DNA from: an uncultured Peptoniphilaceae bacterium
GTDB taxonomy: Bacteria > Bacillota > Clostridia > Tissierellales > Peptoniphilaceae
DNA length: 64,000 bases
Reading direction: 5' to 3'
NCBI GenBank assembly: GCA_943912255.1
Contig: CALTTP010000001.1
Location: 124,001 to 188,000 of the forward strand
The translations under genes were made by a program, and so were the position numbers. Under the pieces are notes generated by a model. That model had not been told where the DNA came from and did not search any database. It saw nothing but the letters and a program-made list of their open reading frames with translations. Below are positions 51,143 through 58,484 of this stretch, piece by piece; position 1 is the first letter of the stretch; every line of letters begins with the position of its first letter.

Positions 51143-51392
51143 TAAGTTTTCTCGATATACTAAGATAAAAGAAAATTATATCTTATAATTAAACACTTTA
51201 TTTTGCAAATGAGTATAGTTAATTATAATTTACACTTATATAATTATGTAAACGACAGCTTACTTGTCTATCTCATAGATAAACATTATAATAGTAATGA
51301 AATCTAATTTATACGCTGGTATAGTATAGATTAGGTTAAGGCAAAATAGGAAATTATTGAAGTGGGGAGGGTGAGATAAAGCCGACAGGCGT
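51143..51392 (+). other. Intergenic region with hairpins between arcA and the small RHH gene
   Basis: AT-rich with AATTATA/TATAATT near 51175 and a longer imperfect hairpin CTAATTTATAC...GTATAGTATAGATTAG at about 51304-51336. A GGGGAGGGTGAG stretch lies at 51363-51375, 25-35 nt before the next start codon. No convincing gene. Confidence 0.35.
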
Positions 51393-51399
51393 TATTATT

Positions 51400-51588
51400 A
51401 TGGTAGAAGAAAATGGTTATCTAGCAAAAAGAGAAGCACGCTTAAGAAATAAGACTCTAAATTTGAGGGTTTCACAGAAAGACCTAGATAAAATAGAGTT
51501 TTGTTCTAAGGAATTAGGATATAATAAATCTGAAATACTTAGGTTAGGCGTAGAAAAACTATATGAAGAAATAAGTAGTAAAAAATAG
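51400..51588 (+). CDS. Small ribbon-helix-helix-like protein
   Basis: A 62-residue basic protein. The pattern NKTLNLRVSQKDLDKIEFCSKELG, read as a short beta strand (LNLRVS) followed by two helices, then the NKSEILRLGVEKLYEE helix, matches CopG/Arc-type DNA-binding proteins. The best ribosome-like sequence is either weak (AGGCG close by) or too distant, so expression or the exact start is uncertain. It is a lone gene with its own terminator and no adjacent toxin, so it may be a transcriptional regulator or a remnant of an addiction or plasmid module. Confidence 0.6.
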   Translation: MVEENGYLAKREARLRNKTLNLRVSQKDLDKIEFCSKELGYNKSEILRLGVEKLYEEISSKK

Positions 51589-51592
51589 AAAG

Positions 51593-51616
51593 AGTCCTCG
51601 GTAGAGGGCTTTTTTA
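51593..51616 (+). terminator. Terminator after the small RHH gene
   Basis: Stem AGTCCTC/GAGGGCT with a GGTA loop followed by T6. Confidence 0.85.
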
Positions 51617-51751
51617 TTGGTTTAAAACAGGAACTTCTTTAATTTCTTTAAAACGTTTTAATAAAAATTTTGTACTTTTAAAATTTCAGAGTAAAGTTGA
51701 AACCTTTTATCCTAATAGATCTTATTGGGTATACATTAAAAGGGTGATAAA

Positions 51752-52303
51752 ATGAAAGACTACAATGATGTTTTGAATTTCTGGTTTGCACCAGAGCATA
51801 TTGAAAAACAATTTGACGAAGACGATGACTTTGATAAATTGATTGAAGAAGAATTTCTTGAGACTTGGGAAAGGGCAAAAGAGGGTTTACTTGTGGACTG
51901 GAGAAAAAGTGCCAAGGGTAGAATTGCAGAAATAATTGTGTTGGATCAATTTTCAAGAAATATGTTTAGACATGATATTAGAACCTATACCCAAGACAAG
52001 ATGGCCATAGCCCTTGCTCAAGAGCTGGTTTTAAGTTCTGATTATGATGAACTATCTGATGATGAGAAAAAATTTGTGTTATTACCATTTATGCATTCAG
52101 AGTCCTTAGAGCTTCATAATTGGGCAAGACCACATTTTGAAGACTTAGGTGGAGATACTCTTCATTTTGAGGACGCTCATTTAGAAGTTTTAAAGAAGTT
52201 TGGAAGATATCCTTATCAGAATTATGATTTAAATAGGGAATCCACACCAGAGGAGATAGAAGCTCTTAAGGAAAATAAAGACGGGTTTTACACAAAGAAG
52301 TAG
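51752..52303 (+). CDS. DUF924 family protein
   Basis: A 183-residue soluble protein of the DUF924 (TPR-like helical) family. Landmarks are the opening VLNFWFAPE, IIVLDQFSRNMFRHD and LPFMHSESLELHNWA blocks, and HLEVLKKFGRYPYQN near the C-terminus, all diagnostic. The family has no established function. It has an AAAGGGTG ribosome site and is a single gene with its own terminator; neighbours give no clue. Confidence 0.88.
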   Translation: MKDYNDVLNFWFAPEHIEKQFDEDDDFDKLIEEEFLETWERAKEGLLVDWRKSAKGRIAEIIVLDQFSRNMFRHDIRTYTQDKMAIALAQELVLSSDYDELSDDEKKFVLLPFMHSESLELHNWARPHFEDLGGDTLHFEDAHLEVLKKFGRYPYQNYDLNRESTPEEIEALKENKDGFYTKK

Positions 52304-52347
52304 AGTACAGATCTACAAAAGATATCATATGCATATTTAGATAAATA

Positions 52348-52376
52348 GGGAGTACCATAATGGTGCTCCTTTTAAT
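52348..52376 (+). terminator. Terminator after the DUF924 gene
   Basis: Stem GGAGTACCA/TGGTGCTCC (one G-U pair), loop TAA, followed by TTTTAATT. Confidence 0.8.
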
Positions 52377-52459
52377 TATAGGATATTAACAATTCAATTG
52401 GTTCAATAAAAAGAAAAATTTACTATATGCTATAATATTTTGGAGGAGTGGAAATTGTT

Positions 52460-54037
52460 ATGAACTTACTTATTATTACTTTGGTGCTTTTATTGGCCCT
52501 TGTGGCCCATAGGTTTTCAGATAAATTTGGACTACCGTCTCTTTTGTTGTTTATACTTTTAGGAATGTCTTTTAATCTCTTGGGATATAATTTTTCTGAC
52601 CTTGAACTTTCTGACAAGATTGCAAAGGTCTCCTTGATGATAATTATGTTCTATGGTGGTTTTGGAACCAACTGGACCATGGCTAAGCCGGTTTCTAAGC
52701 CTGCTATAGTTCTTTCTAGTCTAGGGGTTGTGGTTACAGCTTTACTTACTGGAATTTTTTGTTATTTTATCTTAAAATTTGATTTTTATGAGGCCATGTT
52801 GCTTGGTTCTGTAGTGGGTTCCACAGATTATGCATCGGTTTCTTCTATCTTAGTTTCTAAAAACTTGAATTTAAAATACAATACTGCACCTCTTCTTGAA
52901 CTGGAAAGTGGTTCCAATGACCCGGCTGCCTATACTATGACCATGGTTTTTATGTCCTTAATCGCAGGGGGAGATATTTCTGTGCCCTTAGTCATATTTA
53001 AACAGGTGATTTTTGGAATAGGACTCGGCTTTATAATAGGTTTTATGGTTTTAAAGATAATCAATGTGGACACATTACAAGATGATGGTTTATTGGTGGT
53101 TTTATTTGCAGCGGTGATGTTTGGTACTTTTAGTGTTACGGAGTTAATTGGAGGTAATGGATATTTGGCTTTATATATATTGGGGATTTATATAGGGAAT
53201 AAACAGTTTGTAGGCAAGAGGGATATTGTATTCTTTTATGATGGCCTTTCTTCTTTAGTACAAATAGGACTGTTCTTTCTTTTAGGATTCTTGTCCAATA
53301 TTGAAAAGTTGTTACTGGTTCTTCCAATATCTTTTATCATTATGTTGGCTATGGCCATTGTAATTAGACCAGTAGCCGTTTTTGCGCTTATGATTCCCTT
53401 TAAATTAGAAAAAAATCAATTGGGAATCATTTCTTTGGCAGGGCTAAGGGGAGCTGCTGCCATTGCCTTTGCAATTATGGTTGTAAATAGCAAAGTGCCT
53501 CTTTCCATAGATATTTTTCATATAGTATTTGGGATTTGTCTTTTTTCATCCTTTATTCAAGGTTCCATTATGCCCATTGGAACTAGGAAGCTTTCCATGT
53601 TAGAACCTAATGATACGGTTTTAAAGACTTTTAACTATTATCAAGATAAGTCGGATCTAGGTTTTATTCAAACGGAGATAAAACCAGGAAATAGGTGGAT
53701 AGGAAAACCCATTAAGGATTTAACCCATACTTTCAATATAATAGTGGCTAAAATTGAAAGACATGGAGAAACAATAGTTGCCAAGGGAAACACCATAATA
53801 GAAGAGGGAGATATTGTGGTTTTAGGAGGAGAAACCCACTTTGACAGGTCTGGACATAACTTAACGGAGATAACCCTGTCTAAGGAGCATAGATGGGCTA
53901 ATAAAAGGGTGTCTGAAATTGAAATGGGGGATAAAGAACTTATTATTATGCTACAGAGAAAAGAAGGGGGAGTTATTGTACCTACTGGAGATACGGTATT
54001 AAATCCAGAGGATAAAATCGTGATAATTAAAGAATAG
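52460..54037 (+). CDS. Cation/H+ antiporter of the CPA1/NhaP2 (K+/H+) type
   Basis: A 525-residue antiporter. ATG 52460 is preferred; GTG 52448 is in frame but only 1 nt from the GGAGG site. About twelve membrane helices span residues 3-380, with the charged ion-site segments LLGSVVGSTDYASVSSIL and LELESGSNDPAAYTM typical of NhaP2/CvrA antiporters. The cytoplasmic end has a TrkA-C/RCK_C domain (about 400-470) and a second such region to residue 525. This usually regulates K+ or Na+ exchange for protons. Together with the Nqr-like pump downstream it can set the ion gradients of the cell. Confidence 0.88.
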   Translation: MNLLIITLVLLLALVAHRFSDKFGLPSLLLFILLGMSFNLLGYNFSDLELSDKIAKVSLMIIMFYGGFGTNWTMAKPVSKPAIVLSSLGVVVTALLTGIFCYFILKFDFYEAMLLGSVVGSTDYASVSSILVSKNLNLKYNTAPLLELESGSNDPAAYTMTMVFMSLIAGGDISVPLVIFKQVIFGIGLGFIIGFMVLKIINVDTLQDDGLLVVLFAAVMFGTFSVTELIGGNGYLALYILGIYIGNKQFVGKRDIVFFYDGLSSLVQIGLFFLLGFLSNIEKLLLVLPISFIIMLAMAIVIRPVAVFALMIPFKLEKNQLGIISLAGLRGAAAIAFAIMVVNSKVPLSIDIFHIVFGICLFSSFIQGSIMPIGTRKLSMLEPNDTVLKTFNYYQDKSDLGFIQTEIKPGNRWIGKPIKDLTHTFNIIVAKIERHGETIVAKGNTIIEEGDIVVLGGETHFDRSGHNLTEITLSKEHRWANKRVSEIEMGDKELIIMLQRKEGGVIVPTGDTVLNPEDKIVIIKE

Positions 54038-54055
54038 GTCAGTTTATTTGTGAAT

Positions 54056-54090
54056 ATAAAAAGTCCAGAAAAAATTTCTGGACTTAAATT
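54056..54090 (-). terminator. Terminator of nqrBCDEF (bidirectional shape)
   Basis: A perfect 11-bp stem AAGTCCAGAAA/TTTCTGGACTT (54061-54071 with 54075-54085) with a 3-nt loop. The T run on the minus strand (TTTTATAT) makes it mainly the nqr terminator; it also follows the antiporter gene. Confidence 0.8.
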
Positions 54091-54113
54091 TATTGCTATT
54101 TTATGGACAAGTT

Positions 54114-55229
54114 TTAGAACTCGTCAAAGAAAATTCGTTCTGTTGGAACTTTCTTTTCATTTAATGATTTTACAATTCCCTCTATCATCTTTGGACTACC
54201 ACATAGATATGCAGTATAGGTTGTGTCTTCATTTACATATTTATCAATAGAATTGTTAACACGTCCTGTGTCACCTTCCCAATTGTCTTCAGGAGTAGTT
54301 CTTGAAAGGGTAGGCATGAATTTAAAATCATAAAGATCTTTTTCAAATTGTTTCATTTCATCAACTAGGAAAAGATCGGTAGGAGTTCTAGCACCAAAGT
54401 AGAATCTTGTCTTTTTCTTAATATCATTGTCTCTCATATGATTTAAGATGGATCTAATAGGTGCAAAACCTGTTCCAGCTGCTATAAGCAGTATCTCTTC
54501 ACTATCGTCGTCATGATAGTAGAAGTCTCCATAAGGCCCGTTTATTAGTACCTTATCTCCAACTTCTAACACTTTGTGAACAAAGGTAGAACAAATTCCC
54601 ATGGTATATCCTATTAAGAACTCTACGTGTTTTGTATCTTTAATGGAAGATGCCACGGAATAAGCTCTAAACACTTCTTCGTCACTACCTTCATAATCTT
54701 CGCCAGATGAGTATGGAACCGTCTTAATCTGCATAAATTGACCTGGTTTAAAGTTTATTGTCTCACCTTCAGGTAGTTCAAATCTCAGTCGAACTATCTT
54801 GTCGGTCATAGGTTCCTTTTCCACTAAGGTCATTTCGTATTCCTTTACATTGAACAATTCTTCAGGAATTTGAATATGCATATCAGACTTTACTTTAACT
54901 TGGCAAGAAAGTCTTACACTGTCTCCTAATTCTTCTGGGCTTAGCCAAGGTTTTTCAGTGGCAAGGACTGGTCCTGCTCCGTCTAAGACCTTAACTTTAC
55001 AATAACCGCAAGATCCCTTTCCTCCACATGCAGAAGGAATGAATATCTTTTGTGCTACCAAGGAAGAAAGTAGACTTTGTCCACCTTCCACTTCGTATTC
55101 TTTTTCATCGTTTATTATTATTTTTACTTCGCCATAATCGGCAATATATTTGTCTGCCAGGGTGAGTAGTAGGGCAATAAGAACTGAAATACCTGTTACT
55201 ATCCCTGTAGAAATTAAAATCATCTTCAT
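54114..55229 (-). CDS. nqrF: Na+-translocating NADH:quinone reductase subunit F-like
   Basis: A 371-residue protein that would oxidise NADH and feed electrons to the membrane subunits. Membrane anchor at about residues 4-25. The plant-type [2Fe-2S] domain has Cys68, Cys74, Cys77 and Cys109 (ACGGKGSCGYC and RLSCQV). The FAD domain has RAYSVASS and the NADH domain LLIAAGTGFAPIRSI. The C-terminal FFDEF ends as in NqrF. This subunit is specific to Nqr; Rnf complexes use RnfC and RnfB instead. It is the last gene of a five-gene operon. Confidence 0.93.
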   Translation of the reverse strand: MKMILISTGIVTGISVLIALLLTLADKYIADYGEVKIIINDEKEYEVEGGQSLLSSLVAQKIFIPSACGGKGSCGYCKVKVLDGAGPVLATEKPWLSPEELGDSVRLSCQVKVKSDMHIQIPEELFNVKEYEMTLVEKEPMTDKIVRLRFELPEGETINFKPGQFMQIKTVPYSSGEDYEGSDEEVFRAYSVASSIKDTKHVEFLIGYTMGICSTFVHKVLEVGDKVLINGPYGDFYYHDDDSEEILLIAAGTGFAPIRSILNHMRDNDIKKKTRFYFGARTPTDLFLVDEMKQFEKDLYDFKFMPTLSRTTPEDNWEGDTGRVNNSIDKYVNEDTTYTAYLCGSPKMIEGIVKSLNEKKVPTERIFFDEF

Positions 55230-55237
55230 ATTATCAC

Positions 55238-55822
55238 CTATGATATGGAAACTATTCCTGAGAAACCTATAAAGGCAAGAGCCATTATACCTGTTATTAT
55301 CAGGGTAATAGGGGCGCCTCTAAGGCCTGCTGGAAGAGAGTTCTCGTTGATTCTGGATCGGATACCTGACATGGAGATTATTGCTAATGCCCAACCTAAA
55401 CCTGAACCTAATCCAAAGAATAGAGATTGCATAAAATTATATTCTCTGATTACCATGAAAAGGGAAACCCCAAGTATGGCACAGTTTACGGTTATTAGGG
55501 GTAGGAAAATTCCTAGGGCATAGTACAAATTCTCAACATATTTTTCAAGTATCATTTCAAGTAATTGTACAAAGGCTGCAATTACAATGATAAATACGAT
55601 AAATCTCAAGTATTCTAGTCCAAAATATTCAAGTAATTGATAAACAAAATAATTTAATACAGTAGTAACAGTTAAAACAAATGTTACTGCCACTCCTAGT
55701 CCTGTTGCAGTCTCAACTTCTTTACTGACGGCAATAAATGAACACATTCCCAAGAAGTTTGAAAATATCATATTGGAAGTAAAGATTGAGGCAAAGAAAA
55801 TTACTAATGGATGGATGGTCAT
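55238..55822 (-). CDS. nqrE: Nqr subunit E-like membrane protein
   Basis: A 194-residue integral membrane protein with six hydrophobic segments. The opening FFASIFTSNMIFSNFLGMC segment carries the cysteine in FLGMC, the conserved site for the intramembrane iron centre in NqrE/RnfA. A second site, VNCAILG near residue 110, matches the NCAxxG pattern. It is more like NqrE than RnfA by its N-terminus and by its NqrF partner. The start overlaps the nqrD stop by one base. Confidence 0.92.
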   Translation of the reverse strand: MTIHPLVIFFASIFTSNMIFSNFLGMCSFIAVSKEVETATGLGVAVTFVLTVTTVLNYFVYQLLEYFGLEYLRFIVFIIVIAAFVQLLEMILEKYVENLYYALGIFLPLITVNCAILGVSLFMVIREYNFMQSLFFGLGSGLGWALAIISMSGIRSRINENSLPAGLRGAPITLIITGIMALAFIGFSGIVSIS

Positions 55823-56430
55823 TACTTTTTCACCTCTTCCTTCTTATTAACTAGGTTGTATACTATCCACATAATAATAGGTAGTATGAAGAATGCTCCT
55901 GGAGGCATTACCATTAATGTCCATGGAACAAATCCTTCAGGCATTATTCTAAAGCCAAAAACTGAACCAAATCCCAATATTTCTCTAATAATGGACACTG
56001 CCAGTAGAACCAAGGTATAACCGATTCCTGCTGCAAATCCATCTACTAAAGAACTTAGAGGAGGATTGGAAATAGCATAGGCTTCTGCTCTACCCATTAT
56101 GATACAGTTGGTTATAATCAAACCTACATAGGGTCCAAGAGTCTTACTCATGGAAGGCATATAGGCCTTTAGAAATATATCAACTATTATTACGAAGAAG
56201 GATATTATAAATACTTGAACCACCATTCTGATATGTTTAGGTGTAATATCCTTTAACAACGAAATAAAGAAAGAGGATAGGGCAGTAGTAAAGGTAAGTG
56301 CCAAACCCATTATAAGGGAGTTTAAGGCAAGGTTTGTCACCGCCAAAGCAGAGCAAATTCCGATAACTTGTATAAGAACCGGGTTATCTGTGATAATTCC
56401 GGCTTTTATAATCTTCTTATATTTGTTCAT
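55822..56430 (-). CDS. nqrD: Nqr subunit D-like membrane protein
   Basis: A 202-residue membrane protein with six hydrophobic segments, the partner of NqrE. Seen are the NPVLIQVIGICSALAVT opening with its cysteine in GIC, the second iron-ligand motif LIITNCIIMGRAEA with Cys in TNCIxxGR, and a terminal charged KKEEVKK tail. The two cysteine motifs mirror those in NqrE and bind the [2Fe-2S] centre between the two subunits. Overlapping start and stop codons link it to nqrC and nqrE. Confidence 0.92.
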   Translation of the reverse strand: MNKYKKIIKAGIITDNPVLIQVIGICSALAVTNLALNSLIMGLALTFTTALSSFFISLLKDITPKHIRMVVQVFIISFFVIIVDIFLKAYMPSMSKTLGPYVGLIITNCIIMGRAEAYAISNPPLSSLVDGFAAGIGYTLVLLAVSIIREILGFGSVFGFRIMPEGFVPWTLMVMPPGAFFILPIIMWIVYNLVNKKEEVKK

Positions 56431-57038
56431 TAATTAGACCCTCCTTCTTTTTGTATAAATTCCTTTAAGTTTTTATTTACCATATCGGTTACAAAAGTGG
56501 AAGTTTGAGTTGCACCTGCAATGGCATCTATATTACCACCTTGGGCAGGTTTATTTACAACATATTTATCTCCTTGAGGATTTGAGATATCAATTCCTCT
56601 ATATTGTTCCTTATAAGGAGATTCAGAAATTCTTCCTCCAAGGCCTGGAGTTTCACTTTGACTGATAAATTCAATTCCCGTGGTTTCAGTAAAGTCCTTA
56701 TTAACACCTAAATATCCTGTAATTGTTCCCCAAAGGCCAGGGCCTACAAAGGGTACAGCATATCCTTGAACTTCTCCATCCTTATTGTATACGAAGTATT
56801 TTGTATCCTTATAGTCTTTTTCTTCAATATTTTCAGAAAAAACTTTGTCAATCTCTTCAGGATTAGATGAATCTACTGGAATATCAAATACATAGAGTAT
56901 CTTATCCTTTAACTCAATCTCTGAATTGAATTCGACAATTGGCGTTGTTACCTTATTGATAAAAGCTAAGATAAACACAAGAACTGCTGATAAAATTAGC
57001 ATAAAGACAATAGGATACATAACTGATTTCTTCTTCAT
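56430..57038 (-). CDS. nqrC: Nqr subunit C-like FMN-binding protein
   Basis: A 202-residue protein with one N-terminal membrane helix (about residues 8-29) and an extracytoplasmic FMN-binding domain. The covalent FMN site is D171-A-I-A-G-A-T177, the ApbE target pattern DxxAGAT; the threonine is Thr177. The GPGLWGTITGYLGV and ETPGLGGRI blocks are typical of NqrC/RnfG, and GLWGxxxGYL favours NqrC. One-base overlaps join it to its neighbours. ApbE is not in the window. Confidence 0.92.
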   Translation of the reverse strand: MKKKSVMYPIVFMLILSAVLVFILAFINKVTTPIVEFNSEIELKDKILYVFDIPVDSSNPEEIDKVFSENIEEKDYKDTKYFVYNKDGEVQGYAVPFVGPGLWGTITGYLGVNKDFTETTGIEFISQSETPGLGGRISESPYKEQYRGIDISNPQGDKYVVNKPAQGGNIDAIAGATQTSTFVTDMVNKNLKEFIQKEGGSN

Positions 57039-58015
57039 TAATTTGTCTCCTTTGCTACTTTATTATTCTTTGCCTGTTTTCTTTTTCTAACAACATAATC
57101 CATTATAGGCCCAAAGATATTACCTATTAGAATTGCAAACATCATACCTTCAGAGAAAAGTGCAAACCCTCTAATTATTACAGATACTGTTCCTATGATA
57201 AGTCCATAAATAAATTTTGCAGGTCTTGTCTTTGGTGCAGAAATAGGATCTGTAGCCATAAAGACAGCACCTAGTAAAAATCCTCCTGATAGCATTGAGA
57301 ATATTGGATTAGGAACAGATTCAACTCCCATAAAGTTAAAAATTAAGGTCATTGCTGTTAAACCCGCTACACATGATACCATTATTTCCCAAGAAGCTAC
57401 CTTCTTGTAAATGATATAAATAGCGCCAATAAGTATAAGAAGTTTTGATGTTTCACCAATTGCTCCTGGAATATTTCCTAAGAACAAATCCATGTAATTT
57501 GTGATTTGTCCACCATTTCTAAATGCAAGCATTGGTGTGGCTGTTGTTACTTGGTCGATCATAGGATTCATCCATTTATTCAAAGATCCTATTCCACCAA
57601 GAACTGCTTCGTTCCAATTGATAGTCAATGGTTGAGGGAAGTTAACATATACAAAAACCCTACCTACAAGAGCTGGGTTGAATACGTTTTTACCAAACCC
57701 ACCAAAGACTGCTTTACCAAAAAATATTGCAAAGGCAATACCTAGTGCTGACATCCAAAAAGGTATGGATACCGGCAATGTCATAGTATAGAGAACAGCA
57801 GAGATAATTGCGGCTTCAGAAATTTTCTTTCTATTGTAAATCTTATTTTCCGTAATAAACTCAATAAGACAGGCTACAATAATATTGAAAACCGTCAGAC
57901 CTAATACCCTCCAACCAAATGCGTAGATTGAAAAGAGCAAGATAGGTAAGAGAGCAATTAATACTGTCCTCATCATTTTTTGTTTCATAAAATATTTTTC
58001 ATATAATGAAACCAT
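57038..58015 (-). CDS. nqrB: Nqr subunit B-like membrane flavoprotein (also RnfD-like)
   Basis: A 325-residue protein with about nine to ten membrane segments, first gene of the operon after GGGGGTGA. The covalent FMN threonine is Thr160 in D154-QVTTAT, an ApbE-type site with TTAT instead of the commoner SGAT. GKNVFNPALVGRVF and ATDPISAPKTRP are family blocks. At 325 residues it is nearer RnfD (about 320-350) than most NqrB (about 400), so the hybrid naming reflects the NqrF partner. No nqrA lies upstream, where the region is divergent to the next gene. Confidence 0.9.
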   Translation of the reverse strand: MVSLYEKYFMKQKMMRTVLIALLPILLFSIYAFGWRVLGLTVFNIIVACLIEFITENKIYNRKKISEAAIISAVLYTMTLPVSIPFWMSALGIAFAIFFGKAVFGGFGKNVFNPALVGRVFVYVNFPQPLTINWNEAVLGGIGSLNKWMNPMIDQVTTATPMLAFRNGGQITNYMDLFLGNIPGAIGETSKLLILIGAIYIIYKKVASWEIMVSCVAGLTAMTLIFNFMGVESVPNPIFSMLSGGFLLGAVFMATDPISAPKTRPAKFIYGLIIGTVSVIIRGFALFSEGMMFAILIGNIFGPIMDYVVRKRKQAKNNKVAKETN

Positions 58016-58036
58016 TAACTCACCCCCGTTAATATG

Positions 58037-58042
58037 ATTATA
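58037..58042 (-). promoter_or_regulatory. -10 element of the nqr operon
   Basis: TATAAT on the minus strand, 22 nt before the nqrB start. A poor -35 (TGAATT) lies 17 bp upstream. Confidence 0.45.
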
Positions 58043-58119
58043 ACACTTTTAGAATTTAAAATTCATATTAATTTGGTTTTGTTACAAAAAAACCATAATA
58101 ATCACATTATTTTTTAGGG

Positions 58120-58125
58120 TATAAT
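58120..58125 (+). promoter_or_regulatory. -10 element of the COG3323-M14-transporter operon
   Basis: TATAAT 40 nt before the start codon at 58166, with no convincing -35. Confidence 0.4.
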
Positions 58126-58165
58126 GAAACTGTGAATAAAAAATGATAACTTAAGTGGAGGAATT

Positions 58166-58483
58166 ATGAATTATATTAAAGTAGAAATATTTGTACCCTT
58201 TAATTCATCTGAGGACTTAATGAAAGAGATTAACAAACTGGGAGTATTAAAAGAAAAAAATTATGATTTTTGTTTTTCTGAAACCAAAGTCAAGGGTCAT
58301 TTCAGACCTTTAAAAGGTTCAAATCCGACTATTGGAGATATAGATAAAATTGAAGTTGTAGATGAGAGCAAGCTGGAATTTAGAATTTTAGAGGAGGATT
58401 TACAAAAAGTGCATTTATGTATATTGGAAAATCATCCCTATGAAGTTCCAGTAGTAAATTATATTAGATTGGTTGAGGTATAA
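58166..58483 (+). CDS. COG3323-like protein (YqfO/NIF3 PII-like insert domain)
   Basis: A 105-residue protein resembling the free-standing form of the PII/CutA-like domain inserted in YqfO/NIF3 proteins. The motif VKGHFRPLKGSNPTIGDIDKIE, seen by its Gly-x-Phe-x-Pro and Gly-Ser-Asn-Pro residues, and the late NHPYEVPVVNYIRL segment match COG3323. The family has no settled role; small-ligand or metal sensing is proposed. It is the first gene of a peptide-catabolic operon and ends 1 nt before the M14 gene, which points to a joint function. Confidence 0.75.
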   Translation: MNYIKVEIFVPFNSSEDLMKEINKLGVLKEKNYDFCFSETKVKGHFRPLKGSNPTIGDIDKIEVVDESKLEFRILEEDLQKVHLCILENHPYEVPVVNYIRLVEV

Positions 58484-58484
58484 A

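Noticed and set aside
51209..51307. 32-codon plus-strand frame starting ATG between arcA and the small RHH gene
   Set aside because: No ribosome site, AT-only codon bias and no recognisable pattern; it overlaps hairpin-forming DNA.
54114..58015. Rnf complex (rnfDGEA) as the identity of the minus-strand operon
   Set aside because: Subunit C/D/E/B-like proteins would fit Rnf too, but the last gene is clearly NqrF with [2Fe-2S], FAD and NADH domains, and RnfB and RnfC are absent.
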